Shown here: positions 35,595 through 47,116 of the stretch, one piece after another
How the letters are laid out: every line of letters starts with the position of its first letter
Position numbering within the stretch: the stretch's first letter is position 1
Assembly (NCBI RefSeq): GCF_029227915.1
Contig: NC_079876.1
Coordinates: 13,516,001 to 13,580,000 of the forward strand
DNA length: 64,000 nucleotides
DNA from: Hydractinia symbiolongicarpus
Lineage: Eukaryota; Cnidaria; Hydrozoa; Anthoathecata; Hydractiniidae
Direction: 5' to 3'
Translations under genes and position numbers: made by a program
The notes under the pieces: model-generated
What the model saw: the letters and a program-made list of their open reading frames with translations, nothing else
Told to the model about the DNA's origin: nothing
Databases searched by the model: none

Positions 35595-37421
35595 TATGCG
35601 TGTTAAATTTAATTTTCTCTCTATAATATTGTTATATATTTAAAACCAGTACTCAAACTTAACTAGATTTTAAAGACAATTTTGATTTTAAATAAGTCAA
35701 AGTATATTAATAATTTTATTTTGACACAAAGCAAGTCTAAAATATGGCTACAATAAACCATTTAGTGGAATGAAAATAAAATTAAAAATGTATCTCATGC
35801 CTTAATTTCTCATTATTTATACTGGAAAAAAAATAAAGTGTGAGGAAGTAAATGGCATAAAAATACACAACAAGGTATATGCATAATTATAAGTGAAGAA
35901 GGTTTTTGTGTCATGCATTGGTTTTCAGGATTAAAATACGTTGTTTTTTGTTTAGTAAAAATGAATGTTACAAAACTATGGAAATGTCACAGCGGGTGGC
36001 TTAGTTTATTTGTTCAGCAATTATTTGCCACAGTAAATCTTTTCAAAAACAAAAATTTGCATTTGCGTTTGTAAAAATTTGTTGTCAAAATGTTTTTGAT
36101 GTCTATTATTCTCTAAATAAATAAGTAAATACTGAATTAAGAAAAAAGTATTTATTTATTTTTTGGGCACACATCACAGACAATTATAAAGGACAAATTA
36201 GCAATAAATAACAACAAACAATAAATTTTTTGCCTTTCTTTAAAAATAAAAAAATTTAGAAAAATTTGTAAAAAAGAAAATTTTGGAAAGATATATATAC
36301 AATACAAAAATAATCACATCTTTTACATTTCATCTGATCAGTTTATATGTAAACATTGACATATTGTCAAAACAACATGGCGGAGGTGACATATTTACAC
36401 TTTAATAATTGTTAACACAAAGATCTTAATATTATTTACAAAAGATAACTAAGAACTCTTCCTTCAAATACAAACACAACAAAAAAAGTAATGTTTGCAG
36501 GCATACCATAAATTGTTGTGATTCAACATAAATAATATAAAAACAGCATACAAAATAACCAAATGTCATATTTTTTTGAGGAGATTTGAGAAGAAAACCT
36601 AAATTTAAAAAATAATTGAGGACATTTGAGATGTGAGGAGTTATGAGGAGGCGTGGTAACCCTGTACAAACACTCATAAAAAATAAATTAATCAGGAAAA
36701 TTAAAAATAAAATAAAGACATATGTGAAGATTTATATACCCTGCCTTATACATAAAAATATATTTTTTCAGATGTAACATATGATTAAGAGCTGGAAAAG
36801 ATGTGTATGATTTGTTTTGTTTTTAATCTTCATAACAAGCTTTGATAAACCTACTAATTAATGTATGCCACTGTGTGTTAAAATAAATAAAGCACTGTTT
36901 TAGGGGTTTATCAAGGTATATGATGATGTAAATATGTTTTAACCTATCCAGTTTATTATTCTCAGTAATGTTTCGAATAAACGCCCCCTTCTATGAAACA
37001 CCCCCATCGAATAGACGCCCCTCCTTTTCAGTCATTTTTTAAATAAACGCCCCCGTCGAATAGACGCCCCTTCCTCATAGGCAATAGTGAAAGTATACTT
37101 ACTTAATCACTTTTATCCTAAATCTTAGGTTTAAGGTTGGAAGCATTATGGTATTACTTATTTACCCTGATTATCATTTATACAAGCAATTCTTTCTGAG
37201 TATCTAAATTCTGCATAAGTATTTAAACTGTAAAGACTTATATCTGGGAAAACAACAACAAAAATTTAAAATAATAAAAAGATTTATAGAGAACTTTTTA
37301 AGCTCCTTTATATGAAATCAACAAGCCGTTTGTTTTATGATGATTGAGCATTATGATGATTAGTCAATATTTCATTCATTTATGTATTATTTACAAAATT
37401 GTTTGAATAAAACATTACATA
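35595..37421. other. Spacer between MTG1 and the STRA6-like gene
   Basis: This is AT-rich with no coding pattern. At 36970-37075 are copies of AATAAACGCCCCC and AATAGACGCCCC, like the subterminal motifs of the pogo elements, so an old pogo MITE end may remain here. Confidence 0.45.
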
Positions 37422-37427
37422 TTTATT
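37422..37427 (-). terminator. Likely poly(A) signal of the STRA6-like gene
   Basis: AATAAA on the minus strand lies about 40 bases beyond the stop codon. Confidence 0.55.
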
Positions 37428-37466
37428 TTAATAGTTTAAAGTTGATTGAAAAATATATAAATTATG

Positions 37467-39248
37467 TCAACACACTATCGTTGGTAACCTTGGTTTCACT
37501 ATCTTGAATCTTTCCTTAACCAAACTTGGATTGTTTATCAAGGTGTATGCTAAAAACCGATTAAAAGCAACTGAGTTAACAATGTGTTGTCTGCGAACAA
37601 TACATCTTGAATCAGTGAACAAACAATAACCGTCTTCTAAAATAGTTGAATCGCTCTTGCAAGATTCATTTAATAAAATTTGACAAAAATATCTCATAAT
37701 TGGGTTTTTATATGAAGCTTGAACATGCAAGAAACCAATGTATGCTAAAAAACCACTATCAAATTTTTGGAAAAACTTGGAAATCATTGCGGTATGGTCA
37801 ATTTGTCCAACAAACAAAATGCTGACCAAAAATGCTTTGAAAGATCTGGATAAGCATGATACAGCACCAATAACGATATTGAAGAAAAAGAAAAAGTACA
37901 TGGCAATATGGTAAATTTTCAAATTTCTTACATAGATCGCAATTGTTGATAAGGGCTTCACAGTGAAAACTTTGTATGCCAGCAGTAATTGTAGGAGATA
38001 AATTATCAAAGGCATAAGCAAGTATGATGCAAGGTACCTTAAAAGATTTTCCGCAACTTCTTGAACAGATGGAAAATCAACTGCCAAAACAATAAATCCA
38101 TATATCAGGAAGAACAAAATGAAAAATACAATGAAAAAAACAATCATCCCCCAGGTCATGTATGCAACCAAATAACCAGGAAAGAATAAATTGTAATAAA
38201 CCATTAATCGATAGTTAACAAGTTTGGAAATATCAGTTTTTTTGCCAGCATACAGAGTTAACACATTTGCACGGTGTGAATAGATAAAGTGAAGCAGTAG
38301 CAGACCATACACTATTCCAGTTACAGCAAAGGAAACATAAAATGAAATGTAAAAACCTTCCATTGTTTTCTTAAGTGTTGGGTATATGTTTTCGGTTGAA
38401 TTGATATTAGACTCCAGTGAAGTAAGAAGAATCCCATTTGCTTTACTGAAACCATATATGGATAAAACAGCCAGATAATAATACACAATCATGATAACCA
38501 CGATAGATGATAAAAACACAGTAGAAAACTTAAACCAAGGCTTGCTGTATCTGCTGTACAATCTTTTAAGGAAGTTGCTGCTATGAATATCTACAGCGTC
38601 TCTTGAAAGGACATTAAGCGCTTTCTTCACATAAGTAATTTGATAGTCGTTCACTAGTTTATGCTCCAGTAACGGTCTGCAGTACACTCCTTGCTTCAAA
38701 TTTATGTAACAATTTTTAACAAATATTCCAAAAAGAGCCAACATGCTTAAAATGCTGGGTAAGTTTTCCATAACATTTACCAAAATAAGTTCCGTAACAT
38801 TAAAGGAGCAGGAGTAATAACAAGACTGTAACAACACAAAAATTAATTTCCACAATGTAAACAATGCACCAAAAACATACGCCATGACAACATATGAAGA
38901 ATTAATACAAGCAAATAACGGAAAGTTTATCAGTCCAATCTCTATAATATAAATAGTACCACAAAAAGCCTGCCCAATAACCCCAGGCAGAAACACAAGA
39001 ACAGTGGAACTGTTCATTAAAAGATGCACAATATCTCCAATCATTGATGCAAAAGCAAGTATTACCATGAAGCGATTTTTATCATTGTCCAGTAGAAACA
39101 GAAATGGTGCAATAACTTTAACCTGTCTAGTTTTATAATATTCATAAGCATAAAGTACAAAGATTATCAGCAATGAAGGTATAACAGTATAATGCTGCAG
39201 CATAGCTATACTCCACACTAGTTGACATGTTGCATTTGTTGAGCTCAT
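37467..39248 (-). CDS. STRA6-like multi-pass membrane protein
   Basis: The protein has 593 residues in a single exon, with about nine to eleven hydrophobic spans, an extracellular-type N-terminus with NAT at residue 5 and several further glycosylation sequons. The central segment SHRANVLTLYAGKK followed by KLVNYRLMVYYNLFFPGYLV resembles the conserved membrane core of STRA6, the receptor that takes up retinol from its carrier. The soluble tail carries cysteines and RRQHIVNSVAF. A CTTTCTTTAG acceptor about 20 bases before the ATG suggests a 5' UTR intron. STRA6 is the best match by eye. An unrelated multi-pass transporter remains possible. Confidence 0.6.
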   Translation of the reverse strand: MSSTNATCQLVWSIAMLQHYTVIPSLLIIFVLYAYEYYKTRQVKVIAPFLFLLDNDKNRFMVILAFASMIGDIVHLLMNSSTVLVFLPGVIGQAFCGTIYIIEIGLINFPLFACINSSYVVMAYVFGALFTLWKLIFVLLQSCYYSCSFNVTELILVNVMENLPSILSMLALFGIFVKNCYINLKQGVYCRPLLEHKLVNDYQITYVKKALNVLSRDAVDIHSSNFLKRLYSRYSKPWFKFSTVFLSSIVVIMIVYYYLAVLSIYGFSKANGILLTSLESNINSTENIYPTLKKTMEGFYISFYVSFAVTGIVYGLLLLHFIYSHRANVLTLYAGKKTDISKLVNYRLMVYYNLFFPGYLVAYMTWGMIVFFIVFFILFFLIYGFIVLAVDFPSVQEVAENLLRYLASYLLMPLIIYLLQLLLAYKVFTVKPLSTIAIYVRNLKIYHIAMYFFFFFNIVIGAVSCLSRSFKAFLVSILFVGQIDHTAMISKFFQKFDSGFLAYIGFLHVQASYKNPIMRYFCQILLNESCKSDSTILEDGYCLFTDSRCIVRRQHIVNSVAFNRFLAYTLINNPSLVKERFKIVKPRLPTIVC

Positions 39249-39525
39249 CTTGTTTAGTTGCTTTTCTAAAGAAAGAAAAATAAACGCTATGTCACTCTCC
39301 TGATTTCTTTCTAAATTTAGGGATCAGATTAGCTAAATATATATAAAACATTTAATAAGCACTTTAGTCATGTGACTAGAATGTCTCAAATTTGATAGCA
39401 GGATTTAGTCTGGTCTTATAATTTATATAAAATTGATAAAATTCTCATATAAAACAAAAAATATATATATTTTCATTTGGGCAGATATCAATGCTGAAAT
39501 TTATATAATCTGGATAATAATATAT
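39249..39525. other. Upstream region of the STRA6-like gene
   Basis: A short 5' leader with a splice-acceptor-like sequence is followed by AT-rich DNA. No promoter element can be named. Confidence 0.35.
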
Positions 39526-40270
39526 AATACTAGTCGATAAAGCCGATGGAAAAATCCACTCAGACAGGATAACAATGAAAAAGAAGTGTCATGTGAATTT
39601 TAGTGATATCACCATCCACAAAAGAAATTAATTCATTTCACATTGCCTCCATTGTGTGGAGCTTAAAGCACTAATAAAGAAAATGTGCATGATAATGTGC
39701 TTTGATGAACGGTTAAAGAGATAAAAAGGTATAAAAATTTTTCTGAGGTCAGCAACGTCCCCACAGAGTACAAATTTTTTTTTATAAATTTGTATATCAG
39801 TCATCATATACATCTTGAAACGCTGATAAAAAATGTATAGGATCGTGTGCTTTTGACAAAGAGTTGCAGAGACAAATATAGGTTTTTCTACAGGCTTTAT
39901 CACAAGGCAAACGGAAAGACAATGGGAAAGATCTGTCATATAAATTTTATTGACATCGGCAAATATTTTAGTATATTGCACACTGCCCTTTACCAAAAAA
40001 ATAAATCTAAAAATGTCAAAATGTAGGTGTGCAAGAAGTAATTCCTATGTTAGCAAAGATGTTAATAAAATCTTACACAAAATGTCAAATGAAGTGTAAT
40101 TCTACAAAATTTTGTGTGGATAAGGCCCAAGAAAAATCCACTTAGGCAGAAGGGCAAAGAAAAAGATCTGTCGTATAATTTTATTGATGTTAGCAAATAT
40201 TTAAGTACATTGCACATTTCCTTTTACTAAAAAAATAAATCTGTAATTGTCAAAAAAGGATGTGTGCAAT
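39526..40270. repeat. Diverged CTAGTCG-family copies and internal duplication
   Basis: The start ACTAGTCGATAAAGCCGATG marks a family member. Bases about 39900-40020 and 40140-40270 are two copies of the same stretch (AAAGATCTGTCATATAA through AAAAAAATAAATCTAAA, and so on). Confidence 0.6.
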
Positions 40271-40878
40271 TCTAGTTGATCACAAAGCGACAGTAACACA
40301 GTTACAATAACCGACTGTCACAACATCTTATGTGATTATGTTAAAAACCTTTAGTATTTTAATCTGAAGTGTCAAAAAGAAAGGCCTGCAAGAGTAAGCA
40401 CATATCTATGAAAATAAGTTTTTTACACATTTTAAACATTGTTTTTTTCCTAAATGCTTATACAACAATATCAAAAAGCCATAGTTTGGAAAACATCAAA
40501 TTTAAATCTCGAAAAATCATTTACTCAGTTGCATACAATCTTCTCCCGTAAAAATATACACAAAATGTAAAAATTAACTGGTTAATTTTTGTCTGATGAT
40601 CCGTACTGCCCTTTACTAAACATTTTAAACTGAAATGTCAAAGAAGCAGGGAGGGAGCAAGGAGTAAATTTGGAATAAACAAATTTTATTGTTTGTTTTT
40701 AAAGAAACAAAAAAAATCAGTTCATTCAGCATGTTGTATATTGCCATTACCCATAAAAGGTTATGAAACACATCAAATTATAGAAAAATCAGTCATTTCA
40801 GTGCATACAGTCCTTGGCCAACAAAAACAGTTTCAGTGAGAAAATTTAGTAGTTTTATTATCATCACGAAACAATTAT

Positions 40879-40909
<31 letters not shown>

Positions 40910-41097
40910 CTACAAAATTTTGTAAAATTATCAACAAAAACATGAAACCATGAAATTTTCTTCCAGTAAAAATGAGATCACATACTTTTTCCCAACAAAA
41001 GTTTACAATTCGAAATATAAACAGACATTAGCTTCACAACAGCTTACAATGAAAGTAATACTACAAAAATTTGTTCTCCCAGTATGTTGCATGTGAA
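40271..41097. other. Non-coding, with (AT)n tract
   Basis: No gene was seen. An (AT)n run of about 30 bases lies at about 40878-40908. Confidence 0.5.
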
Positions 41098-41221
41098 TGC
41101 GTGTACACTTAGGACCATTTGATTTTCAAATTAAATTGAAAATCAAAATTATTCACAAATTTTGAATATTGATTTTCAATTTATATAGTTGAAAATCAAA
41201 TGGGTCTAATGGTACACGCAT
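41098..41221. mobile_element. Palindromic mini-element
   Basis: The arms TGCGTGTACACTTAGGACCA and TGGTACACGCA with CAAATGGGTCTAA face each other around an AT-rich core containing further inverted ATTTGATTTTCAA motifs. The whole 124-bp unit can fold as a long hairpin, like a small MITE. Confidence 0.6.
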
Positions 41222-41783
41222 TCATTCAGTCTATTTCCATAAAAGTTTACACAAACTTTCAAAAAACAGCACTTCGCAATGCAAAAATATAAACTGACAA
41301 CCATCCTCTCAGAATTTTTTTTTAAGCTAAAGTCATAAACCCACATAAATCTCCAATCTAATGTCAATAACCCCTGTAAAAATAACTTGGCATTTTGCAC
41401 GTAGGCTGACAAAAGTTTATCAGGATGAGGAAACAAAACAATAAAAAATAACTTAACACACACACTTTAAATTCAATAAAATTTGTTCCACTTGTCATAT
41501 TGTGGTCCCCTTGTAAAGTTTACAGGTAATATGAAAAAAATGATACTCTATGGACATAAACAATGATTAACACTCCTAAAAGTTCAAGAAAGATTTTTTA
41601 GCTAGCTAGAGTGTTACATCCTAATTTGTGTTCAAAAAAGAAGAGAAGTTTCACTACTAAGGTACCTATAAATACCTAAAAAAAAGAGGGAGCCTTGAAG
41701 CTAACATTAGCTAGCTAACAAAACATTAGCTAAGACACTCAGTTATAAATACTGGGCTGGGAAGACTTAGCTACGTCTATAGC

Positions 41784-42251
41784 ACGAGGGTGCCGATAAG
41801 CCGCATACGCCGTAAAAAGTGCAGGCGTTTTCGGGCGAGTTCGGTGTTTTGAAAAAAATATAAGGATTCGCCCGAAAGAACCCACACAGGCCCGAATAAT
41901 GCCCGAAAAAGAAAAAAAAACAGACACTAATGTGATTCAAAAAAACTATAAAAATTAAAATAAACTTACTATGTGGTAGTGAAGTTCTTAAAAAAACTGT
42001 TTTTGATGGTTTTTGAGAAAGTTTACTTTAAAAATAACTTATATATAAACTATATTAACTCCTTTCTCTTCAAGCGCCTTCTTCCCAAATATCGTCCGCA
42101 TGGTTTGTTACAAGGAATTGCATTTCGGGAATGTTCCGGGCGATTTCGGGAAAGTGCGGGCGATTTCGGGGGCAAACGCCAATTTTATTCGAAAAGTCGC
42201 CCGAACTCGCCCGTATATATGCGGGCGTTTGCGGCTTATCGGCACCCTCTT
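41784..42251. mobile_element. hAT-type MITE, copy 1
   Basis: The ends GAGGGTGCCGATAAGCCGCA and its inverse are perfect over about 20 bp, then similar over more. TCTATAGC occurs directly outside both ends (41776-41783 and 42252-42259), giving the 8-bp duplication of hAT elements. The interior is rich in CGGGCGA-type motifs in both orientations. No transposase is present. Confidence 0.8.
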
Positions 42252-42259
42252 TCTATAGC

Positions 42260-43203
42260 TAGCCATAGTAAAACACATATAAAGGAAAACAATAAAAATT
42301 ATGACATTCGCAGTTAGTTTAACAAACCAAAACTTTCTATTTCGCTGGAATAATTGTTTGGTAGCCAGCTAACAGCTTTATGCAGCATTTTGAATTTTAA
42401 GACAAACACATTAGTTACGCACCAGTGGATACATAATTATGCAAAAAAATGTAAACAAATGCTAGCTTTTTTATAAAAAACGCGTTAAAATATAAAACTC
42501 CAATGCGTTTGGATTTGAGAATGTGATTTTCCTTGACAACTTTTAGTGTGCTACATATAAAAACGGAACGTCTAAAAGTATCAAAATTCTTACTTTTCTC
42601 AATTCCAATTCACTTGAAACTCCAGCATTCATTTTGTACTTTTAACTTTACTACTTCTAGCTCTACTCTTTACTTCCGAAGTAACTTTTTGTGGCTTTCG
42701 ACTTAACTTTTCTTCACTTGGACTTTTCTTTCATTTTCATATATTCGTTTTTGAAACACTTTACTTTTTGCATTTTCTTTCTTGTTGTTTTGTGTCGATG
42801 GTAACCCTCTTCCAAATTATATGTTTTTTTAATCCACTCTACTTCTCCACTTTGACTTTTCTTGCTTTTAATATCTGCACTTTTTAATGATTGAGGGATC
42901 GTCAAAAATGAGACATTTTTTATCCGCTTCTTTAGTTTGCCTTTTGTCAAGAACTTTGTCGAGAAAATTTTATGTTTGTTTGTTTTTACGCCAAGGGAAC
43001 TTTCTATTTGAATGCCGTCCCGTTCAAAAATGTGTATTTGAGCGAACCATATTGCTTATTTTTATCACGTGGTTTCTAACCGTTGCGAGACAAATGCAAA
43101 CAAAACAAAAAAACTTAAAAAACTCACGCATTCAGGTGGTAAAAAATATTGCGTTTGCAAAAGTGACAGACACACACATGGAACTGGCGTATTATTATAG
43201 AGA
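42260..43203. other. Non-coding stretch
   Basis: Lysine-rich and other short frames here have no domain support. The last 60 bases (ACACATGGAACTGGCGTATT and ATTATAGAGA) look like the 3' end of a CTAGTCG-family repeat directly abutting the next copy. Confidence 0.4.
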
Positions 43204-43775
43204 CTAGTCGATAAGGCCCGTGGAAAAATCCACTTAGGCAGGATAACAGAGAAAAACAACCATCATTTAAATTTTGCAGACATCAGCAGAGACCTTTTTT
43301 TAGAAATATGTATACCTGTTGCCTTCATCGCAAAGATCTTGAAATGCTGATCAAGAAAATGTATATGATCATGTATCTTTGACAAACGGTTGCAGAGATA
43401 TCAAGGTTTAAAGGTTTTTTGATGACGTCATCAAACCGTCCATTCCGAAACGGATACGGGGACCCTGGTTTGAAAAACTTACCCAAATTGGTCCCAGGTT
43501 GTCCCTAGTTACCCACGCGGTGAAAAAACATTGACGTCACCACCTCGTTTTCAAGTTATTTGGCCTCAAAGTTTTAAGTGCATTGTAATGGCTTCACTAA
43601 TCTTAATTAACTTTCCTTTGACGTCAATACTATTTTATCGGTAAAGTTTGGTAAATTACAGAACAATTTTATAGGCGATGTTTTATAGAATTTGTTAAAG
43701 AAAATTTTGAAGAATGTAATCCACTTTGCAAAAGTGACACACAGACACACGGAATTAGCGTATTATTATAGAGAT
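43204..43775 (+). repeat. CTAGTCG-family repeat, near full length
   Basis: It starts CTAGTCGATAAGGCCCGTGG and ends ATTAGCGTATTATTATAGAG. It stands head-to-tail with the 3' end of another copy. About 570 bp, without coding capacity. Confidence 0.7.
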
Positions 43776-44789
43776 GGTTCTGCCATAGCAGAAAAAAAAT
43801 TATTTTCAAACTTTTTCAAACAATTTTTAAGAATTGTGTAAGGAAAGGTAACAAACCAGTACTATTGTGATAGAAGGAACAATTTGAATAATTGCTTCCA
43901 GAGAAAAAAGTAGAGGAAGGAGATCTCATTCTCAAGACATTTGAAAAACATTTCAAACAACCAAGCTCGGAATATGTCAACACTTTACACAGAAATATAA
44001 AAGTAAAAAACTGGTGAAGCAAAAAAATTTGATTTAAATTAGCCAAATCAGGGAGTATCCAAAGATGCGCTGCGTCATATGTAAATATTGCCAAAAATAA
44101 CTATTGTGATAAACTGACATGTATAAAATTTGGTCACCCAGAACCAGATTCCACTACAAACTCTCAACTAAGACAGGTTAAAGGACAAATTGCCACCCTA
44201 AGAACACAAACTTTCAACAATAAATGCTTAAAAACACAAACTGTCAACAAGAACAGCTTAAAAACAAAAACTTTCAACAAAGACAGCTTACAAACACAAA
44301 ATATTCTTAATAAACAAGGAAAATGGTTATCATTTGAAAAATATAAAGAAATCGAACCTAGCGGCAAAAACGTGGTAAAAAAGACACCTGTAAATGCCCG
44401 AATAACTTGCCAAGCGGCTACAAATAAAACTTTTGTAACGTATATGGACAAAAGTCATTTATAGATGTAAACTAGAATGTTTATCTATATTTCTCTGTAT
44501 TTATACTAACAAATGGTAGGATCTAAAGAACTAAATATCAATATAAAATATATACTAGAATGTCATTTTCATTACTTTCCAGTAAGAAATAACATATACA
44601 ACCTGCAAAACAGCAGCAAAGGAAACTATCATGAATTACATACAACCTGCCAATCGACAACAAATGAAATAACCCTTCTGACAGATTCACGCAATCAGAC
44701 AGAAGACCTGACTCAAATTATCATAAAGAGTTGGTGGGTCGGGAAAACCTGATACCTTGCAGCAACCTGCAAAGAAAAAGGATAAGTGT
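43776..44789. other. Non-coding, with short tandem repeat
   Basis: About four copies of a 36-37-bp unit with AACACAAACTTTCAACAA lie at 44205-44310. No gene was recognised. Confidence 0.5.
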
Positions 44790-44797
44790 AAACATAC

Positions 44798-45268
44798 ATG
44801 TTTCATCATTTTCTTATGACATCATATGAGGCCTGTGTAAGAAGTGTTATGTTGTACGGTAGTGAGACATGGGCAGTGAAGCAGGAAGATCTTGACCGTT
44901 TAGAAAGGAATGATATGAGAATGGTTAGGTGGATGTGTAACGCCAGTCTGAGAGACAGAAAGAGTTCAGATGAGCTAAGAAGCAGGCTAAGTCTCCGTAG
45001 AATTAAAGATGTTATCCAGATAAGAAGATTGAACTGGCTGGGGCACTTGGAAATAATGGAGGAGGATAATTGGGTAAGAAAGTGTAGAGACTGGATAGTT
45101 CCTGGGGCAAAGCCCAGAGGCCGACCGAGAAAGACTTGGCAGGAGGTTATAAAGACAGACTTGATACAGAGGAAGTTGAGTGTAGATCTAACACAGTCTA
45201 GATCAGATTGGAAGAGGGTCATTAATATACCCCGTCCAACCCATGCTAGCATGGAAAATGGATGTTAA
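44798..45268 (+). pseudogene. RTE-type LINE, C-terminal fragment of ORF2
   Basis: This 156-residue frame carries the segment common after the reverse transcriptase in RTE-like LINEs: SVMLYGSETWAVKQEDLDRL, MVRWMCNASLRDRKSSDEL, IQIRRLNWLGHLEIMEED and GRPRKTWQEV. The 5' part of the element is missing. The stop is followed at once by a (ATG)n run (45270-45297), the short microsatellite tail typical of RTE elements. It is a dead-on-arrival 5'-truncated copy. Confidence 0.85.
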
Positions 45269-45298
45269 GCCGAGAATGATGATGATGATGATGATGAT
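45269..45298 (+). repeat. (GAT)n tail of the LINE
   Basis: A trinucleotide run directly follows the LINE stop codon. Confidence 0.8.
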
Positions 45299-46634
45299 CA
45301 TCAAGTGTAAACGTAATAATTTTTTTTTTTGAAAAAAGAGCCTTTTGCACAAAAATTGCAGATGTATCAAAACAAACATGACAGTGGAGTAGTGATGCAG
45401 GGTTGGAGCCACCTAAATCATGTCTGCATGCAATTAACTAGAGTTAGTAAACTTAACTATTGTTATAAATATCTGAGAAGTTTTAAATGTTAGAATAAAA
45501 GTGTAAGCTGGTGGGAAAAAAGAGTGTTTGCCTGGTATAGGAGCCTTCTGGTACATGCTATGAACCTTCTTACTCTTGTTTAAATAGCGATTGTTTCTTT
45601 TCTTACCTACAATGATGGTCAAATAGTATTTATATAATATAAATACTATTTGACCATCGTGCAACAGCTATTCAGGCGTGCGATTCATCGCACCCGTTAA
45701 TTACGCTCTTTACTCTCGTAAAATAAAAAAAATTAACGAAGGAATTATAAAAGTTGATTTTCTACAGCGTAGTTAATGTCGCCGTTTAAGGCTATGCTTT
45801 AAGCATCCAAAAATCAATCGTTGTACATCGACAGCTTCAACTGTATCATTAAAAACAGTTAATAACCACTTGTGGTTAAATTAAATTTTTTTAAAAACGT
45901 TAATTAAACGCCGTGTTTTTTTCCCGTGTTTAAATTAAATGTGTTTTTTTCTGCCTGTGTGAAATTAAATGTATGTTGAACATTTTAATTTAAAATTCCT
46001 AACTGTATAAAAGAACATAACATACTTGTTTTACTTTTAAAAATCTAAAGAACAACTTTAAATTTAAAAACAACTTTAAACTATTCCAAACAAGCCGTCT
46101 CCCAAAATCTAACAAACAAAACTTGAAACCTCAATAAATAAAAAATGACTCCCATTTTTACCATTTTTATAGATAATAGATAACCCACGGAGAAAATATA
46201 ACCCTGGGAACAAGGTTGGGGATAAATAGCACTACAAACAAAATGGCAGACCATTGCAGTAAGTGCAACGTGTGGCACGTGTCAGCGTCTCTTCGTCCAC
46301 TGTTTAAATTTAATTATATGTTATTTACCTATTATAAGTTACTTCCTACAACGAACCAAGGTGTTTTGTTAATATATTTAGCACTTTTACACCACTTAAC
46401 ACTCACGGGACTGATAAGAGTGAAATAAACCAGAAAAAAAAAATCGAAAAAACGCACGCGCAAATTTTCTAAAATAGATTTACGCGTGCGATGTGTAGCA
46501 CGCGTGTTGTTTTCTTCGTGGAATTCTCTGATATTGCTGTGATTGTTCGCAAACACCGAAATTTCTAATATAAAGTTGGACCGGCATCCATAAATTGAGT
46601 TAGAACATAACTCTTCATAATCTAAATTTAATTT
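45299..46634. other. Non-coding stretch
   Basis: Apart from the perfect palindrome at 45614-45658, no feature was seen. Confidence 0.45.
45614..45658. repeat. Perfect 45-bp palindrome
   Basis: Two 22-base arms starting GATGGTCAAATAGTATTTAT are exact inverses around a single A. It can form a cruciform or hairpin. No gene end lies close enough to make it a clear terminator. Confidence 0.9.
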
Positions 46635-47116
46635 TTGCGGAGCAAAGCGGAGCCCATTTCCTCCTTATATAAGGCAAATATATGTGAAAAGAAAGCACGG
46701 TGGATAGTATATAGGATTTCTATACAATTTCCGAGCCTCGTTCCCCTATACATTAAAAATATCAAAAATTCCGTCGTTTTGGGTCAGTTTCCAAGCGATA
46801 TAATATAGTCATTCTTAAGTATATTTTTTAGTGAGCGAGTCAACATGTTTTCAGCACGGCGATGATGTTTTTGTTGTTTTTTAAATATGGTATTAAGCGT
46901 AAATAGTGCCGTTTCAAGTTTAGGTCTAATCTGCCTACACTTTTTAGCCACGTGATACATAAAACACTTTTACTAACATCACATGACCTTTTCTCGGACA
47001 CATAGCGCCTCAAACTCAAACTAAGCCATATCGCAACTGACAGTAGGGCTTGTTATGTTAAAGAAAACGAAGAAAGAAAGGGAAAATGTTAATCTAGCTA
47101 GAATATCACTACTTTT

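Noticed and set aside
44164-44451. 95-residue minus-strand frame with repeated VFKLLLLKVCV
   Set aside because: Generated by the 36-37-bp tandem repeat. No real protein pattern.
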